From the NCBI RefSeq assembly GCF_020990385.1, contig NZ_CP087597.1:395001-459000 (forward strand): a stretch of DNA of 64,000 nt. The letters are read 5' to 3'. The notes under the pieces were generated by a model. The model was not told where the DNA came from and made no database searches. It worked only from the letters and a program-made list of their open reading frames with translations. The translations under genes were made by a program, and so were the position numbers. Below, one piece after another: positions 19,718-29,854 of the stretch (within the stretch, counting starts at the first letter, position 1; the number at the start of each line of letters is the position of its first letter). The DNA comes from Paracoccus sp. MA. GTDB lineage: Bacteria > Pseudomonadota > Alphaproteobacteria > Rhodobacterales > Rhodobacteraceae.

Positions 19718-19739
19718 GGGTATTTGGGCAACAGAGAAG
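19718..19739 (+). repeat. single 22-nt unit of the GTATTTG family
   Basis: The unit starts GGGTATTTG and ends AACAGAGAAG. It differs from the right arm of the pair at 3207-3228 at only two positions, both in the variable central triplet. It lies between the end of ftsB and the pdhA promoter (both minus strand). Confidence 0.75.
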
Positions 19740-19763
19740 GCGCGGCCGATGTCTGCGGGAGGC

Positions 19764-20057
19764 TCAGCGGATGATGATCTCGTCGGCGCGCACCAGGCCC
19801 AGCACGTCGCGGGCGCGTTCGTCCAGCAGGTCGAGGTCGAGATAGTCGTCCGACAGGCGCCGGGTCAGGTTGCGCATCCGGTCCACTTCGGCCTGCAGCT
19901 TGTCGCGCTGCTGGACCAGTTCCTGCGTTTCGGCCTGCAGCTGCACCCGCCGCAGGATGCCCGAGGGGCCCTGCACCGCCGCGTAGGCGAAATAGACGCC
20001 CAGAAGGATCATCACGACGAAGAAGATGATGGCGCTGATCGACAGGCGTTGGGTCAT
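19764..20057 (-). CDS. ftsB: septum formation initiator FtsB/DivIC-like protein
   Basis: This 97-residue bitopic division protein has a short cytoplasmic start, one membrane helix (about residues 6-26, ISAIIFFVVMILLGVYFAY) and a periplasmic coiled coil (VQLQAETQELVQQRDKLQAEV). A conserved LDLDLLDERARDVLG segment follows. FtsB joins FtsL and FtsQ in the divisome. The start fits homolog length; an upstream in-frame ATG at 20096 overlaps the M20 gene stop (ATGA) and would add 13 residues. Either is possible. Confidence 0.85.
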   Translation of the reverse strand: MTQRLSISAIIFFVVMILLGVYFAYAAVQGPSGILRRVQLQAETQELVQQRDKLQAEVDRMRNLTRRLSDDYLDLDLLDERARDVLGLVRADEIIIR

Positions 20058-20092
20058 AGGCTGCTCGGCGGCTGCTCGCTGGTTTCGGGCGA

Positions 20093-21394
20093 TCATGCCA
20101 CAGGCGCGGGGCGGGGGGAATCCCCCGCGGGGCCGCGCAGGATGTCGTCGAGCACCAGGGCCATGACCCGGGCGGAATCCCGCATATCGTCCACCCCCAC
20201 CCATTCGTCGGGCTGGTGCGCCAGGTCCAGCACGCCGGGGCCGTAGGCAATGCAGTTTTTCAGCTTGCCGATGCGGTCGATATGTTTCTGGTCGTAGGTG
20301 CCGGGGCTGACCACATAGCCGGCCTCGCGGCCCAGCACCCGTTCGATGGCGGCGGCGGTCGAGCGCACCACCGGCGCCTCGCGATCGGTCATGCTGGGGA
20401 TCACCTCGAACAGGTCGCGGATTTCATAGGAGAATCCGGGGCGTTGCGCCCTGACCTGTTCGAGCAGGGCGGTGACCTCGCGCTTTACTTCCGAGAGCTC
20501 CTCCTCGATCAGGAAGCGGCGGTCGATCACGATGCGGCAGCGGTCGGCGACGCAGGGCGCCGGCAGGCCGGTGAAGTCCGGGCCGTGATCCGGCTCGCCG
20601 CCATGGATCGAGTTGATGTTCAGGGTCGAGTTCCGCGCGCCTTCGGGGATCACCGGCATCTGGGTCCGCTTGGTCATCAGCAGCGGGAACAGCGTGCGCT
20701 CCATTTCTTCCAGCACCGCGCCCATGTGGCGGATGGCGCTGTCGCCCAGGAAGGGCATCGAGCCATGGGCGATGCGGCCATGCGTCTCGATCTCGGCCCA
20801 CCAGACGCCGCGATGGCCCAGGCAGATGCGGTCCTTGTGCAGCGGCTCGGGGATGATGACATGGCCGACATGGGCGAAGGCGCCCTGTTCGGCAAGATAG
20901 GCCACGCCGCCGAAACCGCCCGATTCCTCGTCCGCGGTGGCGCTGATCTCGATCTGGCCGGGATGGTCGGGGTAAAGCGCGATGAAGGCCTCGGCCGCGA
21001 TGATGCTGGCGGCCAAGCCCCCCTTCATGTCACAGGCGCCGCGGCCATAGATGCGGCCGCCCTCCAGTTCCGCGGCGAAGGGATCGCGGCTCCAGCCATG
21101 GCCGACCTCGACCACGTCGTGATGGCTGTTGAAATGCACGCATTCGCCGGGCGGGTCGCCCCGATGGCGGGCGACCAGGTTCCAGCGCGGAAAGGCTTCG
21201 CTGTCGCCGGGCGCGCCATGGGCGCGGATCAGTTCGCAGGCCCAGCCCTGCGGCGCCAGCCGGGCCTGCAGGTATTCGCAGATCTCGCGATAGTTGCGGC
21301 CCGGCGGGTTCAGCGTCGGGATGCGGATCAGATCCCGGGTCAGGCGGACCAGGTCGTCGCGGCGGTTCTCGATCTCACGGGCAAGGGCGTCCAT
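20093..21394 (-). CDS. M20 family peptidase (ArgE/DapE-like deacylase)
   Basis: This 433-residue zinc-dependent amidohydrolase of the M20 family is related to acetylornithine deacetylase and succinyl-diaminopimelate desuccinylase. Metal ligands are visible in HFNSHHDVVEVG, GRGACDMKGGLAA and TADEESGGFGGV. The dimerisation domain (GRIAHGSMPFLGDSAI) lies near residue 215 and a late metal-ligand region near GTYDQKHIDRIG. It is larger than E. coli ArgE or DapE, so the exact substrate is uncertain. It precedes ftsB on the same strand. Confidence 0.85.
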   Translation of the reverse strand: MDALAREIENRRDDLVRLTRDLIRIPTLNPPGRNYREICEYLQARLAPQGWACELIRAHGAPGDSEAFPRWNLVARHRGDPPGECVHFNSHHDVVEVGHGWSRDPFAAELEGGRIYGRGACDMKGGLAASIIAAEAFIALYPDHPGQIEISATADEESGGFGGVAYLAEQGAFAHVGHVIIPEPLHKDRICLGHRGVWWAEIETHGRIAHGSMPFLGDSAIRHMGAVLEEMERTLFPLLMTKRTQMPVIPEGARNSTLNINSIHGGEPDHGPDFTGLPAPCVADRCRIVIDRRFLIEEELSEVKREVTALLEQVRAQRPGFSYEIRDLFEVIPSMTDREAPVVRSTAAAIERVLGREAGYVVSPGTYDQKHIDRIGKLKNCIAYGPGVLDLAHQPDEWVGVDDMRDSARVMALVLDDILRGPAGDSPRPAPVA

Positions 21395-21437
21395 GGCGCA
21401 AGGCTAGGCCGGGCGCGGCGGCGCCGCAATGGGGTCA

Positions 21438-21466
21438 TTGACAGTCGCGGCGCGGGGGCCTTCCAT
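21438..21466 (+). promoter_or_regulatory. candidate promoter for the 93-aa/DUF1523/deoC/ALDH unit
   Basis: A perfect TTGACA (21438-21443), 17-nt spacer and TTCCAT (21461-21466) lie 32 nt before the first ATG of four closely packed plus-strand genes. The -35 is ideal, the -10 weak. Confidence 0.45.
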
Positions 21467-21498
21467 GGGGCAGGCTTTTCGCAACCAGGGTCGGCCCG

Positions 21499-21780
21499 AT
21501 GATCGCCTTTCTTCGCCTGATCGGCATGGTCCTGATCGTCGAGCTGATCTTCTACGCGCTGATCTGGATCTATATCCGCAGCCTGCGCCGGGAAGAGCTT
21601 GAAAAGGAATGGGATCGCCGCCATCCCGAGCGCGCGGGCCCGTCCCCGGAACGCGCCGAGTTCGTGCGGCGTTCGATGGTGGGCTTCAGCAAGACCCTGC
21701 GGGCGCGGCTCGTCGGGCTGGTGCTGGTCCTGCCGGTGGTCGCGATCGTCGTGATCATCGTGATCGTGAACTACAATTGA
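21499..21780 (+). CDS. hypothetical small membrane protein, 93 aa
   Basis: This 93-residue protein has two hydrophobic helices, about residues 4-26 (LRLIGMVLIVELIFYALIW) and 70-91 (LVGLVLVLPVVAIVVIIVIV). A charged segment rich in Arg and Glu separates them. No enzymatic motif is seen. The DUF1523 gene starts 10 nt downstream, so the two are probably co-transcribed and may act together in the inner membrane. The family is not recognised beyond a resemblance to conserved Rhodobacterales membrane proteins. Confidence 0.75.
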   Translation: MIAFLRLIGMVLIVELIFYALIWIYIRSLRREELEKEWDRRHPERAGPSPERAEFVRRSMVGFSKTLRARLVGLVLVLPVVAIVVIIVIVNYN

Positions 21781-21790
21781 GGGGGCGCCG

Positions 21791-22450
21791 ATGCGCTGGT
21801 TCCTGACCGTCCTTGGGGTGATCTTCGGGATCGCGGTCTTTTCATTCCTGGACTACACGCTGCCCTCGAAGCAGACGGTCCGCATCACCAACACCTACAA
21901 CCGCCTGACCGACATCGGCGCGAATGCGTTCTTCTATGCCTCGCCCGACACCGGCACGGTTCAGAACGCCCAGGGGCAGCGCGACGTGCGCTTCATCGAC
22001 ACGGTGCGCCCGAACGGCAAGCCCTATGTCTATCGCAACGAGGATACCGGCTGGATCTGGCCGCCCTATTTCAAATACGACAGCTCGAACCTGCATGCGC
22101 AGGCGACGGACCTGCGCTCGACCGCGGCCAATCCCGAATGGGTCAGCGTGACCTCTTACGGCTGGCGCATCGCCTGGCTTTCGGTCTATCCCAACGCCAT
22201 CTCGATCAAGCCGGTGGCGGGGCCCGAGGTGAAGCCCTTCAACTGGGCGGCGCAGATCATCCTGCTGATCCTGGGGGCGCTCTTGTTCCTGCTCTGGCGC
22301 ATGTGGAACCAGTTCCGCGAGCGGACCATCGACCCGGCCGTGCGCTCCGCCGATGCGGCCTGGGACCGGCTCGACGCCCGGGCGGACGCGGCCCGCGACC
22401 GGGCGCGCGGGCGCATGCGGCGCTGGTGGGACGGGCTGCGGGGGCGCTGA
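21791..22450 (+). CDS. DUF1523 family membrane protein
   Basis: This 219-residue protein has an N-terminal helix (WFLTVLGVIFGIAVFSFLDY) and a soluble, probably periplasmic domain of about 130 residues with TVRITNTYNRL and EDTGWIWPPYFKYD. A second helix lies near residue 155 (AAQIILLILGALLFLLWRMW), then an Arg/Asp/Ala-rich helical tail. It matches DUF1523 as I recall it; the function is unknown. It lies 10 nt after the small membrane protein and 3 nt before deoC. Confidence 0.8.
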   Translation: MRWFLTVLGVIFGIAVFSFLDYTLPSKQTVRITNTYNRLTDIGANAFFYASPDTGTVQNAQGQRDVRFIDTVRPNGKPYVYRNEDTGWIWPPYFKYDSSNLHAQATDLRSTAANPEWVSVTSYGWRIAWLSVYPNAISIKPVAGPEVKPFNWAAQIILLILGALLFLLWRMWNQFRERTIDPAVRSADAAWDRLDARADAARDRARGRMRRWWDGLRGR

Positions 22451-22453
22451 GCC

Positions 22454-23398
22454 ATGGACCGCAAGAACCCCGGCACCGATTTCAGCCTCGACTGGTTCGA
22501 GACCATCCAGGTCAACACCCCGGCGGCCGAGCGCCGTGCCGCAAGCCTGACCGCCCGCCGCAGCCTGAAGAAGGAATGGCAGGCGGCCTGGCTGCTGAAC
22601 GCGGTGCGCTGCATCGACCTGACCACGCTGGCGGGCGACGACACGCCCGACCGTGTGGCGCGGCTGTGCGCCAAGGCGCGCCAGCCGGTCGATGCGGGCC
22701 AGTTGGCGGCGCTGGGGGTCGAGCATCTGACCACCGGCGCGGTCTGCGTCTATCCGACCATGGTGGCGGCGGCGAAACGCGCCTTGCAGGGCACGGCGAT
22801 CCCGGTGGCCTCGGTTGCGACCGGCTTTCCCGCCGGGCTGATGCCGCTCGACCTGCGGCTGGCCGAGATCCGCTATGCGCTGGATCAGGGCGCGGATGAG
22901 ATCGACATCGTGATTTCCCGCGCGCTGGTGCTGCGCGGGGAATGGGCGGCGCTTTACGACGAGATCTGCGAGATGCGCGAGGCTTGCGGCCATGCCCGGA
23001 TGAAGGCGATCCTGGCGACGGGCGAGCTCAAGACCTTGGGCAATGTCGCCAAGGCCAGCCATGTCGCCATGCAGGCCGGCGCCGATTTCATCAAGACCTC
23101 GACCGGGAAGGAGCCGGTGAACGCCACGCTGCCGGTGTCGCTGGTCATGCTGCGCGCGATCCGCGACTATCGCGACCGGACCGGCTTTGCCGTGGGCTTC
23201 AAGCCGGCGGGCGGGCTGAAGACGGCGAAGGACGCGCTGAACTGGCAGGTGCTGATGGCCGAGGAACTGGGCCGCGACTGGCTGCGGGCGGATCTGTTCC
23301 GCATCGGCGCCAGCTCGCTTCTGGCCGATATCGAGCGGCAGATTTCCCATCACGTCACCGGGCGCTACGCTGCCGCCCATCGTCTGGCCGCGGGGTGA
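22454..23398 (+). CDS. deoC: deoxyribose-phosphate aldolase
   Basis: This 314-residue class I aldolase cleaves 2-deoxyribose-5-phosphate to glyceraldehyde-3-phosphate and acetaldehyde. The Schiff-base Lys is in ADFIKTSTGK and a second conserved Lys in GFKPAGGLKTAKDAL. EIDIVISRALV supplies catalytic acidic residues. It belongs to the longer DeoC type, with about 60 extra N-terminal residues. The aldehyde dehydrogenase begins two bases later, which suggests that the acetaldehyde is oxidised by its neighbour. Confidence 0.93.
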   Translation: MDRKNPGTDFSLDWFETIQVNTPAAERRAASLTARRSLKKEWQAAWLLNAVRCIDLTTLAGDDTPDRVARLCAKARQPVDAGQLAALGVEHLTTGAVCVYPTMVAAAKRALQGTAIPVASVATGFPAGLMPLDLRLAEIRYALDQGADEIDIVISRALVLRGEWAALYDEICEMREACGHARMKAILATGELKTLGNVAKASHVAMQAGADFIKTSTGKEPVNATLPVSLVMLRAIRDYRDRTGFAVGFKPAGGLKTAKDALNWQVLMAEELGRDWLRADLFRIGASSLLADIERQISHHVTGRYAAAHRLAAG

Positions 23399-23400
23399 AC

Positions 23401-25731
23401 ATGCCGAAGGTAAGCGAGATCATGGAAAGCATGGAATACGGCCCCGCGCCCGAGGATGCCTCTGCCGTCCGCGACTGGCTGCGCGAACGCGGCCGCTTCG
23501 GCCATTTCATCGCCGGGCGCTTCACCCGGCCGGGCGAGACCTTCGCCAGCGGCGATCCCTCGACCGGCGAGGAGCTGGCGCAGGTGACGCAGGGCACCGC
23601 CCGCGACGTGATGAAGGCGGTGCGTGCCGCCCGCCGGGCGCAGCGCGGCTGGGGGGCCATGCCCGGCCATGTGCGGGCGCGCTTTCTCTATGCCATCGCC
23701 CGGACGATCCAGAAGCGCGAGCGGTTCCTGGCGGTGCTGGAAACGCTCGACAACGGCAAGCCGATCCGCGAAAGCCGCGACATCGATGTGCCGCTGGTGG
23801 TGCGGCATTTCTACCATCATGCCGGCTGGGCCGAACTGGCCGAGACCGAGTTTCCCGGCCATGGCCCGCTGGGCGTATGCGGCCAGATCATCCCGTGGAA
23901 TTTCCCGCTGCTGATGCTGGCCTGGAAGGTGGCGCCGGCGCTGGCCGCCGGCAATACCGTGGTGCTGAAGCCCGCCGAATTGACGCCGCTGACCGCGCTG
24001 GCCTTTGCCGAGATCTGCGCCCATGTCGGCCTGCCCGCCGGGGTGGTCAACATCGTCACCGGCGACGGCGAGACCGGCGCGGCGCTGGTCGCGGCCCCGG
24101 TGGACAAGATCGCCTTCACCGGCTCGACCGAGGTCGGGCGCGGTATTGCCCGCGCCGTGGCCGGCTCGGGCAAGCGGCTGACGCTGGAACTGGGTGGCAA
24201 GTCGCCTTTCGTGGTCATGGAGGATGCCGACCTGGACGCCGCCGTCGAGGGTGTGGTCGACGGGGTCTGGTTCAACCAGGGCGAGGTCTGCTGCGCCGGC
24301 TCGCGCATCCTGGTCGCCGAAGCGGTCGCCGCGCGCTTCGAGGCGCTGTTGCGGGCGCGGATGGGCAAGCTGCGGCTTGGCGCGCCGCTCGACAAGTCCA
24401 CCGATGTGGGCGCCATCGTCAACCCGGTGCAAAAGGACCGCATCCTGCGCATCCTCGACCGGGCGACCGCCGCCGGGGCGGAACTGGTCGGCGGCGCGGC
24501 GGCGCCGGGTTGCTTCATCGCGCCGGGCTATCTGCGAAACATCGCCCCCGCCAATCCCGGCATGGTCGAGGAGATCTTCGGCCCCATCGCCACGCTCTCG
24601 ACCTTCCGCACCCCGGACGAGGCGGCGGACCTGGCCAACAACACCCGCTACGGGCTGGCGGCCTCGGTCTGGTCGGAAAGCGCCACGGTGGCGACCGACA
24701 TGGCGGCCCGGATCAAGGCCGGCGTGGTCTGGGTGAATTGCGCCAACCTCTTCGACGCGGCCGCGCCCTTTGGCGGCATGCGCGATTCGGGCTATGGCCG
24801 CGAGGGCGGGCGCGAGGGGATGCTGGACTATCTTGCCGCCCCCGTCGCCGCGCAGCGCGACCCGGTGCCGGCGGACATCGCCCCGGCCGAGGTGTCCGAG
24901 GAAAGCGCCGGGATCGACCGCACCGTCAAGCTTTATATCGGCGGCGCGCAGAAGCGGCCGGACGGCGGTGCGAGCTACCTTGCACAGGACGAGCTGGTGC
25001 CGCTGGGCAATCGCAAGGACATCCGCAACGCGGTCGAGGCGGCGGGGTCCGCGCTGCCGAAATGGCAGGGCCTGGGCGGTCACGGCCGGGCGCAGGTGCT
25101 GTATTTCCTGGCCGAGAATCTGGCGCAGCGCCGTGCCCAATTCGCCGGTTACGCCAGCCCGGCCGAGGTCGATGCCGCCATCCGCCGCTGCTTCTTCTAT
25201 GCCGGTTTTGCCGACAAATACGACGGCGCCACGGTTTCGGCCAAGCCCGGCCACCTGTGCCATGTCCAGCCCGAGCCGCATGGCGTCATGGGGCTGGTCG
25301 CACCCACCGCCGCGCCGCTCGCCGGTTTCATGGCGCTGGTGCTGCCGGCCATCGCCATGGGCAATGCCGTGGTGGCGATCCCCTCGCAGGACCGGCCGAT
25401 GGCGGCCCTGACACTGGCGCAGGTCCTGGCCTGCTCGGACGTTCCGGGCGGCGTGGTCAATATCGTCACCGGCCCGCGCGATGCGCTGGCGGGGGTGCTG
25501 GCCGCGCATGACGGCGTCTCGGCGATCTGGCACGCCGGGCAGGGCGAGGGGCTGGCCGAACTGCAGCGCGCCGCGGCCGAGACCCTGATCCCGGTCTGGA
25601 CCCCAGCGTCCCGCGACTGGAGCGGCCCGCAGGCGCAGGGCCGGGAATTTCTGCGTGCCGCCAGCCGCAGCAAGACCATCTGGCTGCCCTATGGCGCGCT
25701 TCCCGCCGGCACCGGCAGCGCGGCCTATTAG
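23401..25731 (+). CDS. tandem-domain aldehyde dehydrogenase (ALDH16-like)
   Basis: This 776-residue protein has a complete N-terminal ALDH domain (about residues 30-490). PWNFPLLMLAWKVAPALAAGN binds NAD, the general base Glu is in LTLELGGKSP and the nucleophilic Cys in FNQGEVCCAGSR. A second, shortened ALDH-like domain (about 515-776) retains the cofactor-fold part (PEPHGVMGLVAPTAAPLAGF) but lacks the catalytic Cys region. This architecture matches ALDH16. Two nt after deoC, it probably oxidises an aldehyde produced in deoxynucleoside breakdown. The ATG immediately after the deoC stop was chosen; the open frame upstream is a shadow of deoC. Confidence 0.88.
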   Translation: MPKVSEIMESMEYGPAPEDASAVRDWLRERGRFGHFIAGRFTRPGETFASGDPSTGEELAQVTQGTARDVMKAVRAARRAQRGWGAMPGHVRARFLYAIARTIQKRERFLAVLETLDNGKPIRESRDIDVPLVVRHFYHHAGWAELAETEFPGHGPLGVCGQIIPWNFPLLMLAWKVAPALAAGNTVVLKPAELTPLTALAFAEICAHVGLPAGVVNIVTGDGETGAALVAAPVDKIAFTGSTEVGRGIARAVAGSGKRLTLELGGKSPFVVMEDADLDAAVEGVVDGVWFNQGEVCCAGSRILVAEAVAARFEALLRARMGKLRLGAPLDKSTDVGAIVNPVQKDRILRILDRATAAGAELVGGAAAPGCFIAPGYLRNIAPANPGMVEEIFGPIATLSTFRTPDEAADLANNTRYGLAASVWSESATVATDMAARIKAGVVWVNCANLFDAAAPFGGMRDSGYGREGGREGMLDYLAAPVAAQRDPVPADIAPAEVSEESAGIDRTVKLYIGGAQKRPDGGASYLAQDELVPLGNRKDIRNAVEAAGSALPKWQGLGGHGRAQVLYFLAENLAQRRAQFAGYASPAEVDAAIRRCFFYAGFADKYDGATVSAKPGHLCHVQPEPHGVMGLVAPTAAPLAGFMALVLPAIAMGNAVVAIPSQDRPMAALTLAQVLACSDVPGGVVNIVTGPRDALAGVLAAHDGVSAIWHAGQGEGLAELQRAAAETLIPVWTPASRDWSGPQAQGREFLRAASRSKTIWLPYGALPAGTGSAAY

Positions 25732-25764
25732 CGGCGCTGGCCCGGTCGCGGGCGGCGCATGGCG

Positions 25765-25794
25765 TTGTCATCGCTGCGCCCCGGGGGGTACAAT
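25765..25794 (+). promoter_or_regulatory. candidate promoter of the PaiB-like gene
   Basis: TTGTCA (25765-25770), an 18-nt spacer and TACAAT (25789-25794) lie 28 nt before the start codon. Both hexamers are close to consensus. Confidence 0.55.
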
Positions 25795-25822
25795 CGGACT
25801 GCCTCAGCATCGGAATCGCCGC

Positions 25823-26452
25823 ATGTATGTCCCCCCGCATTTCCAGGAGATCAGCCCCGATGAGATCGCCGCGGTCATTCAGGCCGCGCCTCTGGCCTGT
25901 ATCGTGGCGCAGACGGATGAGGGGCTGATCGCCAACCATATCCCGCTGCTCGCCGCGCCGGACGGCACGCTGATCGGCCATGTGGCCTTGGCCAACGACA
26001 TGCACCGGCTGATCCCCGACGGGCAGGAGGTGCTGGCGATCTTTCGCGGCGAGGATGCCTATGTCTCGCCGAATTTCTATCCCAGCAAGCCCGAGCATCA
26101 CCGGCACGTCCCGACCTGGAATTATCAGGTGGTTCATGTCTATGGCGGCATCACCTTCCAGCATGACGAGCATGCCAAGCGCGCCGCGGTCGGCCTGTTG
26201 ACCCGCAACCACGAGCGCCGCCTGAACGGGCCCGAGGCTTGGCGCATGGCCGATGCGCCGGCCGATTACCTGCAGCAGATGCTGGGCGGCATCGTCGCCT
26301 TCCGCATTGCGGTGCGCAGGACGCTGGCGAAATCGAAGCTCAGCCAGAACCGCGAGGCGCGCGACTATCTGGGCGCGATCGCCGGGCTGCAGGCCAGCGG
26401 GCACGAGGCCTTGGCCGAACGGATGGCCCGGCGCCTGCCAGGCAAGGATTGA
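25823..26452 (+). CDS. FMN-binding PaiB family protein
   Basis: This 209-residue split-barrel flavin-binding protein is of the PaiB (FMN-binding negative transcriptional regulator) family. It starts MYVPPHFQE, has the family stretch VSPNFYPSKPEHHRHVPTWNY followed by VHVYG, and a C-terminal helical region ending in a Lys/Arg-rich segment. In Bacillus PaiB affects sporulation and degradative enzyme genes; in proteobacteria its role is unclear. It stands alone and is convergent with the isomerase gene. Confidence 0.85.
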   Translation: MYVPPHFQEISPDEIAAVIQAAPLACIVAQTDEGLIANHIPLLAAPDGTLIGHVALANDMHRLIPDGQEVLAIFRGEDAYVSPNFYPSKPEHHRHVPTWNYQVVHVYGGITFQHDEHAKRAAVGLLTRNHERRLNGPEAWRMADAPADYLQQMLGGIVAFRIAVRRTLAKSKLSQNREARDYLGAIAGLQASGHEALAERMARRLPGKD

Positions 26453-26621
26453 CCCGCGCAGGCGACCCTGCCGGAAAGGCCGGATTTGCGGCGGGCGCGA
26501 AGGCCGGCAAGACGTCCTGCGGCGCTTGTCCGGCTTCGGCGCCGCGGCGGCCTGCGGCGATCAAGCGCCCCCCGCCCGGCCACCCGGGCGGATCGCGCCT
26601 GAACCACGCCCCGCCCCGATC

Positions 26622-27377
26622 TTAAGCCGAGCGCAGCCAGCGCAACCCGGCCTCGGTCGAGGTGCGGGGGGTGTATTCCGCCCCGACCCAGCCCCGATAG
26701 CCCGCGCCGTCGACGGCGCGCAGCAATTCGGCGAAGTCGATATCGCCCTGGCGCGGCTCGTGCCGTCCGGGACAGCCGGCGATCTGGATATGCCGCACCC
26801 GCGCGGCATGGCGTTCCCAGACCGCCAGCGCGTCGCCATGGATCATCTGCGCCTGGTAGGCGTCGAATTGCAGCCCCAGATTGGCCGCGCCGACCGCATC
26901 GATGATCTCGGCCGCGAGGTCGAAACTGTCGAGGTAATAGCCCGGCATGTCGGTGCGGTTCATCGGCTCGATGGTCAGGCTGGCGCGCGGCGCCCGGCGG
27001 CAGGCCCATGTCAGGTTCTCGACGAAGCTGCGCCGCGCCTCGGGCCCTTCGGCCTTGCCGGCCATCACGTGCAGGTGCTGCACCCCCAGCGCCTTGGCAA
27101 AGCGCAGGGCGCGGTCGAAGTCGCTGCGAAACCGGGTCTCGTTGCCCGGCTCGGCGGCGAAGCCGCGCGGGCCGCCGGCCCAGTTCGGCGGCGGCGTGTT
27201 CATCAGCACGAACTCCACCCCCGCCGCCTGCGCGGCCTGGGCCAGCTCCTTGACCGCGAGATCATAGGGAAACAGGATCTCGACCCCGTGAAAGCCCGCC
27301 CGCCTTGCGGCGGCGAAGCGTTGCAGCATGGGCAGTTCGGTGAACAGATAGGTCAGATTGGCGGCGAATCGCGCCAT
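26622..27377 (-). CDS. hyi: hydroxypyruvate isomerase-like TIM barrel protein
   Basis: This 251-residue member of the xylose isomerase-like TIM barrel superfamily has the pattern of Hyi/YgbM/OtnI. It starts RFAANLTYLFTELPMLQRF, has GVEILFPYD and LTIEPMNRTDMPGYYL (metal-ligand Glu), then LGLQFDAYQAQMIHGD. HIQIAGCPGRHEPRQGDIDF and GWVGAEYTP carry the later metal and substrate residues. It would interconvert hydroxypyruvate and tartronate semialdehyde or a related hydroxyacid. It lies two bases after the DUF1285 gene. Confidence 0.85.
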   Translation of the reverse strand: MARFAANLTYLFTELPMLQRFAAARRAGFHGVEILFPYDLAVKELAQAAQAAGVEFVLMNTPPPNWAGGPRGFAAEPGNETRFRSDFDRALRFAKALGVQHLHVMAGKAEGPEARRSFVENLTWACRRAPRASLTIEPMNRTDMPGYYLDSFDLAAEIIDAVGAANLGLQFDAYQAQMIHGDALAVWERHAARVRHIQIAGCPGRHEPRQGDIDFAELLRAVDGAGYRGWVGAEYTPRTSTEAGLRWLRSA

Positions 27378-27379
27378 GA

Positions 27380-27925
27380 TCAGGGCTCCAGAGGAAAGGC
27401 CGTCCCTCCCGATCGCACTTCCATACGCCCGTTTTCGCCGGGCATAGCCGCATCGGCCAGTCGGTAGAATGTCTTGCGGTCGATCAGCGCCCAAAGACCG
27501 CGGCGGATATGGACATAGGGACGGGGGTCCTCGGCCGTCCCGCGCAGCTCGATCGCATGCCCGGGGCCGGCCGTCACCCGGTCGCCCACATTGGTGGTGA
27601 AGACGATGGTCTCGCCGATTTCGGCGTCCACGGCGATGAAGGGCGCATCGACCACGCGGATGCCGACCTTTTCGACCGGGGTGACCAGAAAGTAATCGTT
27701 ACCCTCGCGCTTCAGGATCGAGGCGAAGAGCCGCACCATTTCCGGCCGGCCAATGGGGGTGCCGTTGTAGAACCAGCTGCCGTCGGCGCGGATTTCCATG
27801 TCCAGATCGCCGCAGAAGGGCGGATTCCACAGATGCACCGGCGGCGGCCCCTTTTTCGAGGCGCGGCTGGCCGCGGCGGCGATTCCGGCCGCATCGCTCA
27901 CGGCATTGTCAGTCTTTTCCTCCAT
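27380..27925 (-). CDS. DUF1285 family protein
   Basis: This 181-residue soluble protein of the proteobacterial DUF1285 family contains PPVHLWNPPFCGDLDMEI, GSWFYNGTPIGRPEMVRLFASILKREG and the basic HIRRGLWALIDRKTFYRL near the C-terminus. The function is unknown. It is divergent from the moxR gene (61 nt apart) and runs into the hyi-like gene. Confidence 0.85.
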   Translation of the reverse strand: MEEKTDNAVSDAAGIAAAASRASKKGPPPVHLWNPPFCGDLDMEIRADGSWFYNGTPIGRPEMVRLFASILKREGNDYFLVTPVEKVGIRVVDAPFIAVDAEIGETIVFTTNVGDRVTAGPGHAIELRGTAEDPRPYVHIRRGLWALIDRKTFYRLADAAMPGENGRMEVRSGGTAFPLEP

Positions 27926-27986
27926 TCCCTGTGGACCCCGTCACCCCTGCCTTTATGTTGTCCTAGAACAGAAACGGGGCGTTGTC

Positions 27987-28984
<998 letters not shown>

Positions 28985-28988
<4 letters not shown>

Positions 28989-29854
28989 GACCCGCGGCCG
29001 ATCAGCTTCGCGCCCGGGCCGAGGCTGCCTCGGCCGCCTTGCCGGCGCTGATGCTGTCGGCCGAGCGGCTGGCGGCGGCGCTGGTGCCGGGGGCGCATGG
29101 CCAGCGCCGTGCCGGCATGGGCGAGGATTTCTGGCAATACCGCCCCGCCACGGCGGGCGACACGGCACGCAGCATCGACTGGCGCCGCTCGGCGCGGTCG
29201 GATGCGCAATTCGTCCGCGACCGCGAGGCGCAGGTGGCGCAATCGGCGGCGATCTGGGTCTCGGCCGCGGCGGGCATGGATTACGCCGGCGGCGCGGACC
29301 GGCAAGCCAAGCGCGACCGGGCCGAGCTGCTGGCGCTGGCGCTGGCCATGGCGCTGCTGGCCGGGGGCGAGCGCGTGGCGCTGGCCGGCCAGCCGCCGCG
29401 CCCCGGCCGCCTGCAGGCCGAGCGCATGGCCGAGGCGCTGGTCGCCCGCCCGGCGCTGGACCGCGACGAGGACGCCCCCCCGGCCGAGGCCCTGCGTCCC
29501 GGCCAGCGGATCGTTCTGTTCGACGATTTCCTGGGCGATCCGCAGCCGGTTCTGGACTATCTTGCCCGCGCCGCCGGCCTGGGGGTGCAGGGCGTGCTGA
29601 TGCAGGTGCTGGATCCCGACGAGGACGGCTTTCCCTGGCGGGGGGCGGTGCTGTTCCGTTCGGCCTCGGGCGCGCTGCGCCATGACACGCGCGACGCGGG
29701 CGGGCTGCGCACGGCCTATCTGGCGCGGCTGGCCGAGCGGCGCGAGGTGCTGTCGCGCGCCGCCGCCACGGCGGGCTGGCATTTCGGCATGCATGACACC
29801 GGGGCCCCGCCCTCGCAGGCGCTGCTCTGGCTCTGGTCGGTGCTGGAGGGCTGA
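28985..29854 (+). CDS. DUF58 domain protein
   Basis: This 289-residue DUF58 protein is the usual partner of MoxR. The conserved core is GMGEDFWQYRPATAGDTARSIDWRRSARSD near residues 45-74 (quoted in part: the RPATAGD and IDWRRSAR motifs). There is no signal peptide. The GTG start overlaps the moxR stop (GTGA) and the next gene starts within its TGA (TGATG). The protein probably links the ATPase to the membrane vWA-like components. Confidence 0.9.
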
